Positions 52,067 through 60,553 of a DNA stretch of 64,000 bases are shown piece after piece. The notes under the pieces were generated by a model, which saw only the letters and a program-made list of their open reading frames with translations, was not told the origin of the DNA and ran no database searches. A program made the translations under genes and the position numbers. Position 1 is the stretch's first letter. Every line of letters starts with the position of its first letter. The DNA comes from CAWEBF01 sp963807235 (GTDB taxonomy: Bacteria; Acidobacteriota; Vicinamibacteria; Vicinamibacterales; UBA2999): positions 124,001-188,000 of the forward strand of contig CAWEBF010000006.1 of NCBI GenBank assembly GCA_963807235.1, given 5' to 3'.

Positions 52067-52828
52067 ATGAAACCAGCGGTAGTGCTTTTAGCGAGCGCCC
52101 TGTTTGCGACTGTCTGCCAGGCGCAATGGCAAAGCAGCCCTTCGCCCGGCGTCCCTCGCCTTGCCGATGGCAAGCCGGATCTCAATGCGGCGGTGCCTCG
52201 CACGAACGACGGGAAGCCGGACCTCACCGGCGTCTGGAGAAGGGCGGCGGACGACATGAACTCGACAACGTTCCTGTTGTCCGGGGAGATTCCGCTGCAG
52301 CCTTCCGCGCGCGAGCTCTACAACCGTCGTCTGGCCGTGGACGGCGCCGGACGACCGGCCGAGCGGTGCCTGCCTCACGGGTTGCCGCTCGACATGATGT
52401 TTCGGGAGGCGCCGTTCAGAATCGTTCAGACGCCCACGCTGACAGTGATTCTGCTCGAGATGTTCAGTCACTTCCGCCAGGTGCCAACGGATGGCCGACG
52501 GCTGGTCCCCGATCCGCAGCCGACATGGCTTGGCTACTCGACCGGCAAATGGGAGGGCGACGAGTTCGTGGTCGACACGGTGGGGTTCAACGACCAGACC
52601 TGGCTGGACAATCGGGGACTTCCGCATTCGGACGCCCTGCACCTCACCGAACGGTTCAAGCGATTGAACACAGGTCGGATGGACCTGACCTTTACCATCG
52701 ACGATCCCAAGGCCTACACCCGACCCTGGAGTGTCACGATGAAGTTCGAGCTTCTGCCTGACACGGATCTGCTCGAGTACCTGTGTGACAACGAAAAATG
52801 GGCGTCCACTCGGGCGCAAGCGCGGTAG
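52067..52828 (+). CDS. Exported protein of a large acidobacterial SGxW-type family
   Basis: From ATG 52067 the 253-residue product has a signal peptide (KPAVVLLASALFATVCQAQW) and DGKPDLTGVWRRAADDMNST near the front. Further marks are RCLPHGLPLDMMFREAPFRI, FRQVPTDGRRLVPDPQPTWL, GYSTGKWEGDEFVVDTVGFN and LHLTERFKRL then IDDPKAYTRPWSV. This sequence class is very abundant in soil Acidobacteriota and has no proven role. The two genes at 59753 and 60547 share the domain in diverged form. A broken ParE copy begins 22 bp after its stop. Confidence 0.72.
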   Translation: MKPAVVLLASALFATVCQAQWQSSPSPGVPRLADGKPDLNAAVPRTNDGKPDLTGVWRRAADDMNSTTFLLSGEIPLQPSARELYNRRLAVDGAGRPAERCLPHGLPLDMMFREAPFRIVQTPTLTVILLEMFSHFRQVPTDGRRLVPDPQPTWLGYSTGKWEGDEFVVDTVGFNDQTWLDNRGLPHSDALHLTERFKRLNTGRMDLTFTIDDPKAYTRPWSVTMKFELLPDTDLLEYLCDNEKWASTRAQAR

Positions 52829-52850
52829 GTGGTCAAGCCAGTCTCCTCCC

Positions 52851-53120
52851 AGCTCGAGCGCGCGGCTGTATTGATCGCACTCCAACCGGACAGCAGTGCT
52901 CGCGCGCGGAACGTCTCGCTTCCTGGCGTGCGACGTATTCATCTCGCGCGAATTCGGGTACCACCTCTTCTACCGCGTGGTCTTGGAGCAGGAGCGGATC
53001 GATATCCTCGCGCTCTGGCACTCGAGCCGCCACGGTACCCCGTCTGCGGCAGACAAACTGTTCGTGCGGGCGAGCAGCTTGGTCCAGTTGATGAAGGATC
53101 TCGGTGACTTGAGCGATTAG
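52851..53120 (+). pseudogene. ParE-like toxin, truncated and frameshifted copy
   Basis: From AGCTCGAG (52851) the DNA matches the 3' two thirds of the toxin gene at 42159-42470: LERAAVLIALQPDSSARARN, VSLPGVRRIHLARIR, then one extra base near 52966, after which FYRVVLEQERIDILALWHSS continues. The match ends near 53040, and the reading goes on with unrelated DKLFVRASSLVQLMKDLG to a stop at 53120. The antitoxin gene and the toxin N-terminus are missing. Confidence 0.75.
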
Positions 53121-53169
53121 TCGGCGCCGAGGATAATCGGCGCGCACTCTCCTGATACCGGAGGCTCAG

Positions 53170-54216
53170 ATGAAGCTCGCCGTCGCCACTCTGGCAGCCG
53201 TGCTCGCGCTGCCGCTCGCCGTCGACGCACAAGCCCCGCCCGCGCCTGCGCCGGCGCCGTGCACACCGGCGAACGGCGTGCAGTTCGTCTGCGGCCTGCA
53301 GGCGCCCGAAGACCTCGTGGTCGTGCCCGGCGGCCGCTGGGTCGTCGCGGGCGCGTTCGGCGGCAACGGCGGTGTCTATCTGATTCGCGCCAGCGATCGC
53401 GCGGTGACGCGCGTCTATCCGACCGCCACCTCCCTCGATCGCTTCGACGCGAAAGCATATGCCGGCTGTCCCGGGCCCGCAGACGCGGCAACGAAGGCGA
53501 AATACCAGACCCACGGGCTGTCGATCCAGCCGGGCGCCAACAATGTGCACCGGCTGCTCGTCGTGTTGCACGGCGGCCGCGAGTCGATCGAAGTGTTCGA
53601 GGTCGACGCGCGTCCGGCGACGCCGACGGTGACGTGGATCGGCTGCGCCGTGGCTCCAGAGCCGATTGGCCTCAACTCCGTCCGCTGGCTCGCCGACGGC
53701 GGCTTCATCGGCACGAACTTCCTGGCGCGCGGTTCCGCGGGCGGGATCGGCGGACCGGCGGCGAAAGCGATGCAATCCGGCGAGCGGAACGGCGAGCTGT
53801 GGGAATGGCATGTCGGCAGCGGCTGGCAGAAGCTGCCCGGCACCGAGGCAGCCGGTGCGAACGGACTCGAGCTCTCGGAGGACGGGCGCCAGCTGTATGT
53901 CGCGGCGTGGGGCAGCCAGTCGTTCTTCCGCGTGTCACGCGGTGAGAAGACGCCAGCGCGTGAAGAGGTGCCGCTCGGGTTCCGCGTGGACAACATCCGC
54001 TGGGCCGCCGACGGGACGCTCCTCGCCGCGGGTCAGGGAGGTGGCGCGTCCATCGTTGTGAAGGTGGATCCGAAGACGCTGCGCGTGCGCGAGATCGTTC
54101 GCCACGCAGATACGCCAGCGTTCGGCGCCGGCACGGTCGCCGTCGAAGTCGGCAAGGAGCTGTGGGTCGGCTCGTTCCGCGGCGACCGCCTCGCGATCTT
54201 TCCAGCTGTTCCCTGA
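53170..54216 (+). CDS. Exported SMP-30/gluconolactonase-like propeller protein
   Basis: A GGAGG five nt before the ATG supports the start. The 348-residue protein has a signal peptide (KLAVATLAAVLALPLAVDA), an Ala/Pro spacer and propeller-like strands: GLQAPEDLVVVPGGRWVVAG, IGLNSVRWLADGGFIGTNFL, GANGLELSEDGRQLYVAAWG, RVDNIRWAADGTLLAAGQGG and EVGKELWVGSFRGDRLAIF. The blade pattern resembles SMP-30/gluconolactonase and arylesterase-type propellers. Substrate and activity are not known. It stands alone. Confidence 0.65.
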   Translation: MKLAVATLAAVLALPLAVDAQAPPAPAPAPCTPANGVQFVCGLQAPEDLVVVPGGRWVVAGAFGGNGGVYLIRASDRAVTRVYPTATSLDRFDAKAYAGCPGPADAATKAKYQTHGLSIQPGANNVHRLLVVLHGGRESIEVFEVDARPATPTVTWIGCAVAPEPIGLNSVRWLADGGFIGTNFLARGSAGGIGGPAAKAMQSGERNGELWEWHVGSGWQKLPGTEAAGANGLELSEDGRQLYVAAWGSQSFFRVSRGEKTPAREEVPLGFRVDNIRWAADGTLLAAGQGGGASIVVKVDPKTLRVREIVRHADTPAFGAGTVAVEVGKELWVGSFRGDRLAIFPAVP

Positions 54217-54226
54217 CGCTCGCCTC

Positions 54227-54370
54227 GTGAAGGCCGTACCGTGTGTCCTGAGCGTCGCCGACCACACCGGTTGGTCGCACGTGGTGCGTGTGGCCGCGTA
54301 CGACAACGTGCCAGCCGTGATCGAACGCCGGCGGAGCACGCTGATCGATTCCGGAGTGCTTGAATGTGCC
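54227..54370 (+). pseudogene. N-terminal fragment of a conserved hypothetical gene
   Basis: The frame from GTG 54227 reads KAVPCVLSVADHTGWSHVVR, VAAYDNVPAVIERRRSTLID. This segment reads like the conserved start of a longer bacterial protein of unknown function, as I recall it. After about 45 residues protein-like character is lost, so I treat it as a truncated remnant. The rest of the 340-bp gap before the DUF433 gene holds nothing clear. Confidence 0.35.
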
Positions 54371-54556
54371 GCCGCGGCGTGCGGACGGCCTTTCGACGGC
54401 GATTTGACCGCTGGCGGTTTCGAACCCGTCCTCCAGTCATCGGATCCTCACGGTCTAGGGACAACGGGTCCCCGTCGAGATCGCTGGTCATGGTATTCCC
54501 GCAAACTGGTCCCGGACGTCAGCTTTCCAACGGCTGGGCGGTTATGATGAAACGGT

Positions 54557-54787
54557 ATGGAAGGCGCCTTCGACCGAATCACCCACATCCCAGGGTTGCT
54601 GGGGGGGCGAGCGACCATCCGTGGGCTGAGAGTCTCGGTCGCGCACGTGGTGAATCTCGTGGCCAACGGCATGACGCCCGAACAGATCGTCGGTGATCTG
54701 CCCGATCTGGACCTGGAGGATGTCCGGCAAGCGCTTGGCTACGCGGCGGCCCTGGCCAAGGACGAGTTGCATCCGCTCCGCGCCTGA
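54557..54787 (+). CDS. DUF433 antitoxin, copy 2 (intact)
   Basis: The 76-residue product starts MEGAFDRITHIPGLLGGRAT and continues IRGLRVSVAHVVNLVANGMT, DLPDLDLEDVRQALGYAAAL, AKDELHPLRA. DUF433 proteins are small HTH-like antitoxins. The toxin start follows after 3 bp. Comparison with copy 1 (41442-41670) shows that copy 1 lost the first four codons and gained a base near its end. Confidence 0.85.
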   Translation: MEGAFDRITHIPGLLGGRATIRGLRVSVAHVVNLVANGMTPEQIVGDLPDLDLEDVRQALGYAAALAKDELHPLRA

Positions 54788-54790
54788 GTC

Positions 54791-55201
54791 ATGCGCTTCC
54801 TGGCCGATGCCGGCGTCTCGCCGGACACCGTCGCGTTCTTGACGCGACTCGGCCACGATGCGATCCACGTCCGCGCGCTTGACATGCACCGAGCGCAGGA
54901 TCGGGAGCTGTCGACTACGCCAGGTCCGAGGAGCGGGTCATCGTCACGTTCGACCTCGACTTCGGGGACATCCTCGCCCTCGGCGTGCTGGACCGACCGA
55001 GCGTGATCCTGCTTCGGCTGTCAGACGAGCGGCCCGCCGAAGTGAATGGCCGGCTGGGTGACCGTCGTCGCCGAGCAGGCGGCGGCGCTCGAATCGGGTG
55101 CTCTCATCCTCGTGGAGGATGTCCGCTATCGCGTCCGAAAGCTGCCGATATACGCCAGGTTGAGTGCACCTGCGGGCGTGTCAGCGGCTCAGCTCGACTG
55201 A
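54791..55201 (+). pseudogene. DUF5615 PIN-like toxin, copy 2, two frameshifts
   Basis: The first frame gives MRFLADAGVSPDTVAFLTRL and AIHVRALDMHRAQDREL. One base is missing near 54909; the next frame reads VDYARSEERVIVTFDLDFGD, ILALGVLDRPSVILLRLSDE and RPAEVNGRL. One base too many near 55057 leads to the last frame, VTVVAEQAAALESGALILVE, DVRYRVRKLPIYAR, with the stop at 55199-55201. The stop lies inside the start of repeat copy 2. All parts of a full-length DUF5615 protein are there, but as written it is inactive. Confidence 0.75.
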
Positions 55202-55369
55202 CAAATGGCAGACAAACCGCACTGGTCTCGAGTGGTCTCCGAGGTGGTCTCGAGCGGTGAGATCAGTCAGGAAAACCTGGGAGCAGTTGTCTCCAGCTGC
55301 CCCCAGTTGCCTCGTTTCGCCTGGCTACGAACCAGGAGGTCGCACGTTCGAGTCGTGCAGGGCGCACCA
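55187..55369 (+). repeat. tRNA-Arg-3'-end repeat, full copy 2
   Basis: This 183-bp element matches copy 1 and copy 3 from GCTCAGCTCGACTGAC through the tRNA CCA. Small differences are a two-base insertion in the GGTCTC-rich part and a hairpin with CTGGGAGCAG / CTGCCCCCAG. It follows the DUF5615 toxin directly, as copy 1 follows the ParE toxin. Confidence 0.9.
55320..55369 (+). other. 3' part of tRNA-Arg(ACG), copy 2 (no 5' half)
   Basis: The 50 nt are identical to those in copy 1 and include the ACG anticodon loop, T-arm, acceptor strand and CCA. No 5' half precedes it. Confidence 0.9.
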
Positions 55370-55389
55370 TCCCAACTACGTTGGGATGG
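55367..55389 (+). terminator. 10-bp perfect hairpin directly after the tRNA-Arg end
   Basis: CCATCCCAAC (55367-55376), loop TAC, GTTGGGATGG (55380-55389) form a perfect 10-bp stem whose first three bases are the CCA of the tRNA fragment. There is no T-run, so it may be a weak terminator or a recombination arm. It is absent after copies 1 and 3. Confidence 0.45.
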
Positions 55390-55621
55390 TTACGCCCTGC
55401 TCGAATCTAGTTCATGCGCGCCTCTCTGCTTTGGCGTCAGCATGTGCGAGTCGTTGACTAGGCGCTTCGGGGTTTGGTGTCGCCCTGCTCGAATTAGGTC
55501 GTTGACTCGGCGCACCTCGGCAACTTAGTTGGGTTGCACGCCTGCCCGCTGGTGGACGGCAAGCCCTTGCAGGTGTGGCCTCAAACTCCCCCTCGCCGAA
55601 CTGGTGAAGCCAAGGCCGCGT

Positions 55622-56639
55622 TTACCTGATGGCCAGGGGGCGAACGGGCGATCCGGTCGCGCCGCGAATACGCTCCGTCAGGTTGAGGTACAGAAACTCG
55701 TAGACGCGATCGCGCGCCAACTCCCGCAGGTCCATGTTCTCCAGCATCATGACGCCGCCAAACAGGAGCTCATGGTGCACGTTCCCTAGTTCCGGCCGCA
55801 CCGGTGGTTGGATCGTCACGCAGCAGCTGTCGGCGCCGACCATCGACGCCTTCTTCTCCACAGCCCATCGCGCCACCTCGACGCCGATGCCTGGCGAGCC
55901 CTGGTTCTCGCCAACGAAGAAGCGCGCGTCGTTGTACTTCGCGGGATTGCCCCAGTGGACCGCCCAACCATAGTTGAACAGCAGGGCGTCGCCGGCCTCG
56001 ATGGTGTCTTCGCGCACTCCCTGTTTCGCCAGAGCGCCGCGCACGTCCGCGAGCGTGACCTCGTAGCGGCTCTCGAGCGCTGCCACGCCCTTGTAGCCGG
56101 CGATGTCGATCAGGATGCCGCGAGTAATGATCGGCTTCACCTGCTCGACGCCGAGCGCCTCCAGTCCCCCGACGCCGCGGTTGCGGCCGGTCAGATCGCC
56201 CTGGGTGAAGCCGTTGTAATACACGTTCTGGAGGGTGCCATCGGCCATCCGCACGGTCTTCCCTTGATGGCCAAACGCATCGAACTGCGTGCCCATCTGG
56301 CCGATAAAGCCAGTGAAGTAGTCCTGCTGCGCCACACCCGTCCCTTCCTTCACGGGGGTGGCCGCAGGGATGATCGTGAGGAAGTAGGGACGGTAACCGG
56401 TACTGCGGCATCTCCGCCTCGTAGATCCGGCCCAGCTCGTAGGTCTGGCCGGTCTTCGGAATCCGCAGCGACTTGAGAACCTTCTCGGCACTGATGTAGT
56501 TGGAGTTCCCCGCCTGGTCCTTCGCGCCGTGCGGCGACGGCCACCACGGCCCCTTTTCTCGCGTCTGCGCACCCGCCTGGGACGAGCCCATCAGTCCACA
56601 CAATACGAGGATGCCGACCAACAAACGGATTACCTGCAT
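55622..56639 (-). pseudogene. Exported cyclase-family protein, one frameshift
   Basis: The N-terminal frame starts at ATG 56639 with a signal peptide (QVIRLLVGILVLCGLMGSSQ) and GNSNYISAEKVLKSLRIPKT, GQTYELGRIYEAEMPQ. Near 56400 the frame changes; the rest reads GYRPYFLTIIPAATPVKEGT, GFIGQMGTQFDAFGHQGKTV, ARFFVGENQGSPGIGVEVAR and HHELLFGGVMMLENMDLREL. GTQFDAFGH is the GTHxDxxxH-like signature with Gln in place of the usual His. The family is the same as the intact gene at 6390-7391. It follows repeat copy 2 by 252 bp of sequence without other genes. Confidence 0.82.
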
Positions 56640-56697
56640 GCCGTTCCTCCGTGCCAGATCCTAGCCTACGGCTGGCATTTGATTGGATCTCAACTCG

Positions 56698-56850
56698 TCA
56701 ACTCTTGGGCCTCAGCATCGCGCCGAGCGCCAGCGCTTGCATGCCTTCTGTCAGCTTGCGAGCCGTCGACCGTTTCTGGAGCTCAGGCCTGGCCGCAGTC
56801 GCGATGTTCGGCATGTGTTTCGCCGTGACCAAGTGGTGGTGAACACGCAT
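56698..56850 (-). CDS. Possible small protein in the divergent gap
   Basis: A 50-residue frame from ATG 56850 reads RVHHHLVTAKHMPNIATAAR, PELQKRSTARKLTEGMQALA then LGAMLRPKS. It is basic with a hydrophobic C-terminal half. No ribosome site stands out and I know no homolog, so it may be chance. It occupies most of the 310-bp gap between the cyclase relic and the MBL operon, which must also hold the operon promoter. Confidence 0.25.
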   Translation of the reverse strand: MRVHHHLVTAKHMPNIATAARPELQKRSTARKLTEGMQALALGAMLRPKS

Positions 56851-56949
56851 GGCGCAATAGTAGTACCGACCGCAGCCCCGTTGCCGATCCCTGCTATCCT
56901 TCGTTTTTCCGCAAACTCCTAGACTACGCTTCATTGGAGGAGATTGACG

Positions 56950-58662
56950 ATGCGTGAAGCTATTCTCGGAGCCATCGTTGCAGCGCTGATCGCTGCGGGT
57001 GGAGTCTACGTCCGCGCCCAGGGCGGACAGGCGGCAGGGCCTTCCGTGCCAGGTACCTCGGCCCGCGACGCGATCGACGCGGCTGCCGCCGCGCTGGGAG
57101 GCGCCCAACGGCTGCAGGCGCTACGGAACCTCACGCTGATCGGCTACGCACAGTACGCGTATCAGAACGGCGGCGGAAACATTTCACCACTACCTGGCGC
57201 GCCGCAGAAGTTCATCGCTGGCAACGACTATCGTCGGATCTACGACCTGCAGAACAAGCGAATGCTGCACCAGGAGCGGCGCAACGACCTGTTCCCGTTC
57301 GCCAACTACGGCGGGCACTCGTTTGCTCTCACCCGCCAGGGGCTCGACGGCGCCCAGGCGTATAACGTCAATGCCCAGGGGGCGGTCAACGTCGGTGGCG
57401 ACGTACGCGATCGCCGTATGTGGTTCTACACCAACCCGGTGATTGCGGTGCGTGCGGTGCTGACCGGCGCGGCATCGGTCGCCAATCGCCGGCAGCAGGA
57501 CGGCCTCACGCTGGTCGACCTCACGCTGCAAGAAGGCGACAAGATGACGCTGGCGATTCGCCCGCCGTCCAACCTGCCGCTGTGGGTGCGGTGGATTGCG
57601 CCGCAGCAGAACCTGGGTGAGTTCACGCTGACCACCACCTTTTACGGCTACGAGCCAGTAGGCGGCATCCCGTTGCCGATGGGCTACACGACGAAGTCCG
57701 ATTGGCGAGACGTTGATCAGGTGAAGATCTACGTCGATCAATACGTGGTTGATGGGCAGATTCCGAACCTCTCCGCTACTGCGACGTTCCCACCTGCGCC
57801 GACTGCCGGCACGTTGGCAGGACCGGCGCAGCTCGGTGCTGGCACGTTGACGGCACAGCCAATCCAGACGCTCGTTCCGCAGGTGACGCCGGGACAGGGA
57901 CGTGGCGGTGGTGGCGGCCGCGCAGGCGGCCCGGGACAAGCGGCCGCGCCGCAGCAGATAGGGGTGATCAACGTGGCGCCTGGCGTGTGGCGCTTTGCGG
58001 GCGGCACCATGGCGATGGAATTCGCGGATCACATCACGTTGTTCGAATTGAACGGGAGCAACCAGCGGGTACACCAGGTGGTGCAGCAGGCGCACCAGCT
58101 CGTGCCCGGCAAACGCGCGACCCAGGTCATCTGGTCGCATCACCACTTCGATCACTCGTCGGGGCTTCGCCAGGCTGTGGCAGAAGGGTTGACGATCATT
58201 TCGCGCCGAGACAACGGCGTCATCTTCGGTGAGATGGCGTCCCGCCGCGCGCCGAATTTCCCTGATGATCTCGAGCGCAACTTCCAGCCGCTCAAGTTCA
58301 TTCCCGTCGACGACTATCTGCAGCTCAAAGATGAGAAGATGACCGTGGACATCTACCACGTCATCGCCAACAACCACCTCGCCGATGGCGTGTTTGCCTT
58401 CATTCCCCAGCACAAGCTCTACATCGAGGCCGATGTGTTGACGGCGGCGGAGGAACTGCAGTGGTGGGGCGACAGCTTCCTCGACAACATCGCTCATCGC
58501 AAACTCGACGTCCAGAAAATCCTGCCGGTGCACATGGACATCATGACGTTCGAGGAAGGGATTCGCATGCTGCGTCCCGGCATCGAGCGCGTGAAACAGG
58601 ACCGTCAGGAAATGCTGCAGAAGGGGAACTGGTTTCCCGGCTGTCCGGCGGCCGTAAAGTAA
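56950..58662 (+). CDS. Exported MBL-fold metallo-hydrolase with long N-terminal domain
   Basis: GGAGGA nine nt before ATG 56950 sets the start. The 570-residue protein has a signal peptide (EAILGAIVAALIAAGGVYVR) and an N-terminal beta-rich domain of about 300 residues (GGAQRLQALRNLTLIGYAQY), of the type seen before outer-membrane lipoprotein-like folds. A Gly/Arg linker follows, then an MBL domain: TQVIWSHHHFDHSSGLRQAV with HxHxDH, VIANNHLADGVFAFIPQHKL, YIEADVL and ILPVHMDI. The metal site looks complete. It is the first gene of a four-gene operon. Confidence 0.85.
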   Translation: MREAILGAIVAALIAAGGVYVRAQGGQAAGPSVPGTSARDAIDAAAAALGGAQRLQALRNLTLIGYAQYAYQNGGGNISPLPGAPQKFIAGNDYRRIYDLQNKRMLHQERRNDLFPFANYGGHSFALTRQGLDGAQAYNVNAQGAVNVGGDVRDRRMWFYTNPVIAVRAVLTGAASVANRRQQDGLTLVDLTLQEGDKMTLAIRPPSNLPLWVRWIAPQQNLGEFTLTTTFYGYEPVGGIPLPMGYTTKSDWRDVDQVKIYVDQYVVDGQIPNLSATATFPPAPTAGTLAGPAQLGAGTLTAQPIQTLVPQVTPGQGRGGGGGRAGGPGQAAAPQQIGVINVAPGVWRFAGGTMAMEFADHITLFELNGSNQRVHQVVQQAHQLVPGKRATQVIWSHHHFDHSSGLRQAVAEGLTIISRRDNGVIFGEMASRRAPNFPDDLERNFQPLKFIPVDDYLQLKDEKMTVDIYHVIANNHLADGVFAFIPQHKLYIEADVLTAAEELQWWGDSFLDNIAHRKLDVQKILPVHMDIMTFEEGIRMLRPGIERVKQDRQEMLQKGNWFPGCPAAVK

Positions 58663-58679
58663 GGCATTCGAGAGAGCCC

Positions 58680-59756
58680 GTGCGTTCAAATCTCCTGCGA
58701 GTCGCCCTGGGGGCGCTGTGTGCCTGCCTCGGTTGGCTCACGGCCGTCTGGCCGGCAAGCATCGATCTGTGGGCGCAGGCCGGGTCGCCACAAGGCATTT
58801 CCGAGACAGAAGCCGTTGCGCGGGCGGCCCGCGCAACCGCCGCGGATGACGGCCTGGATGTCGTCCATGTGCAAGGGCACGTCTACATGATCACCGGCGA
58901 CGGCGGAAACGTCGCCGTGCAGGCCGGCCCGGATGGCGTCGTGCTCGTCGACAGTGGCGCCGGGGCGCGTTCGGCGGCAATCATTGCCGTCATCCGCCAG
59001 CTGGCCGACGAGCCAATTCGTTTCATCTTCAACACGAGTGCCGATCGCGATTACACGGGTGGGAATGCCGCCGTCGCAGCTGCCGGACGGGAGTTTGGAG
59101 GTGCTGGACGTGCGGCGGGAGAGTTCGTGGTCGGGGGCGTGCGGACCGGCGCTCAGCGCATCGCGCACGAGGGCGTGTTGCTGGCCATGGCCAAGCCAGG
59201 GCCCGATGGCAAGCCACGCATCGAGGAAGCGGCCTGGCCTACCGAGGGCTTCGTCGATCGCAAGCAGATGTATTTGAACGCTGAAGGAATCGAGGCGATT
59301 CATGTGCCGGCCTCGTCCTCGGACGCGAGCGCGATCGTCTTTTTCCGCCGCTCCGATGTCATCGCCACCGGCTCACTCGTCGATACCGAAGGCTTCCCGC
59401 GCTTCGACACCGATGCCGGCGGCAGCATCAATGGAACCATTGCCGCGCTGAACACGCTGATGCGGATGGCGATTCCACCCACCCCGCTCGTCTACCAGCG
59501 CGGGGGAACGCAGCTGGTGACGGGGCGTGGGCGTGTCATGGAGCAGAGCGATTTGGCCAGCTATCGTGACATGGTCACGGTCATTCGCGATCGCGTCCGC
59601 GATCAGATCGCACGTGGTGTCGCGCTGCCCCAGATCCTCGCCTCGCAGCCGGCCCAGGGCTACGCTCGCCGCTACGGATCGACCACCGGCCCGTGGACGA
59701 CGGAGAGCTTCATTCGCGCGGTCCACGCGAGCCTGGTGACGGAGCGGCGGCGATGA
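58680..59756 (+). CDS. Exported MBL-fold protein with degenerate metal site
   Basis: The GTG at 58680 opens a signal peptide (RSNLLRVALGALCACLGWLT). The 358-residue product has the MBL fold (GHVYMITGDGGNVAVQAGPD, GVVLVDSGAGARSAAIIAVI) but the HxHxDH motif is replaced: IRFIFNTSADRDYTGGNAAV has Ser, Asp and Tyr at ligand positions. Later IVFFRRSDVIATGSLVD keeps the Asp strand. So metal binding is doubtful, and a structural or regulatory role beside the first MBL protein is possible. Its stop overlaps the next start (ATGA). Confidence 0.8.
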   Translation: MRSNLLRVALGALCACLGWLTAVWPASIDLWAQAGSPQGISETEAVARAARATAADDGLDVVHVQGHVYMITGDGGNVAVQAGPDGVVLVDSGAGARSAAIIAVIRQLADEPIRFIFNTSADRDYTGGNAAVAAAGREFGGAGRAAGEFVVGGVRTGAQRIAHEGVLLAMAKPGPDGKPRIEEAAWPTEGFVDRKQMYLNAEGIEAIHVPASSSDASAIVFFRRSDVIATGSLVDTEGFPRFDTDAGGSINGTIAALNTLMRMAIPPTPLVYQRGGTQLVTGRGRVMEQSDLASYRDMVTVIRDRVRDQIARGVALPQILASQPAQGYARRYGSTTGPWTTESFIRAVHASLVTERRR

Positions 59757-60553
59757 AGCGACTCTTGGTATTGCCGTTGGTCGTTGCGATCGCGACGACA
59801 ACCCTGGCTGCGCAGGGCGCGCCTCCGGGCGCACCAGGGGCCGGTGGACAGGGCGGTCGCGGCGCCCAGCCGCCGCAAACCCCGCGCGCGGCGGCGCCGC
59901 TCGATCTCACCGGCAACTGGGTCGCGGTGATCAGCGAGGACTGGCGCTGGCGGATGGTCACGCCCGCGAAAGGCGACTATCTCAGCATCCCGCTCACTCA
60001 GAAGGCGAAGGACGCGGCCGACACGTGGGATCCGGCGAAGGACACTGCGGCAGGTGAGCAGTGCCGCTCCTACGGAGCACCGGCGCTGATGCGGACGCCG
60101 ACCCGTCTGCGTATCTCGTGGCGCGACGATGCGACCCTCCTGGTTGAATCGGATTACGGCACCCAGACGCGAGCCCTGCAGTTCGCGCCGGGTACGCCCG
60201 GAGAGCGATCGTGGCAGGGACACTCGGTGGCGACGTGGGATCGCATCGCGCGCGGGCGCGGGGCCGCGCCTGCGGCGCAGCCCCCGGCGTTTGGGAACGG
60301 CAGCCTGAAGGTGGTGACCACAAATCTCCGCCCCGGGTATCTGCGCAAGAACGGTGTGCCGTTCAGCGGCGACACGGTGCTCACCGAATACTGGGACACG
60401 TTTCAAGCGCCGGGCGGCGTGTGGTGGCTCGTGATCACGAGCGTCGTTCACGATCCGGCAAACCTTCAGACGGATTGGATTACCAGCCTCCATTTCAAGA
60501 AAGAAGCCGACGGCTCGAAGTGGACGCCCTCACCGTGCTCCGCCGAATGGTGA
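59753..60553 (+). CDS. Exported SGxW-family protein
   Basis: The start overlaps the MBL stop by ATGA. The 266-residue product has a signal peptide (KRLLVLPLVVAIATTTLAAQ), a Gly/Pro-rich linker, LDLTGNWVAVISEDWRWRMV and later CRSYGAPALMRTPTRLRISW, TQTRALQFAPGTPGERSWQG, HSVATWD and NGSLKVVTTNLRPGYLRKNG. It belongs to the same broad exported family as the next gene. Its coupling to MBL proteins suggests a shared periplasmic task, not known. Confidence 0.75.
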   Translation: MKRLLVLPLVVAIATTTLAAQGAPPGAPGAGGQGGRGAQPPQTPRAAAPLDLTGNWVAVISEDWRWRMVTPAKGDYLSIPLTQKAKDAADTWDPAKDTAAGEQCRSYGAPALMRTPTRLRISWRDDATLLVESDYGTQTRALQFAPGTPGERSWQGHSVATWDRIARGRGAAPAAQPPAFGNGSLKVVTTNLRPGYLRKNGVPFSGDTVLTEYWDTFQAPGGVWWLVITSVVHDPANLQTDWITSLHFKKEADGSKWTPSPCSAEW

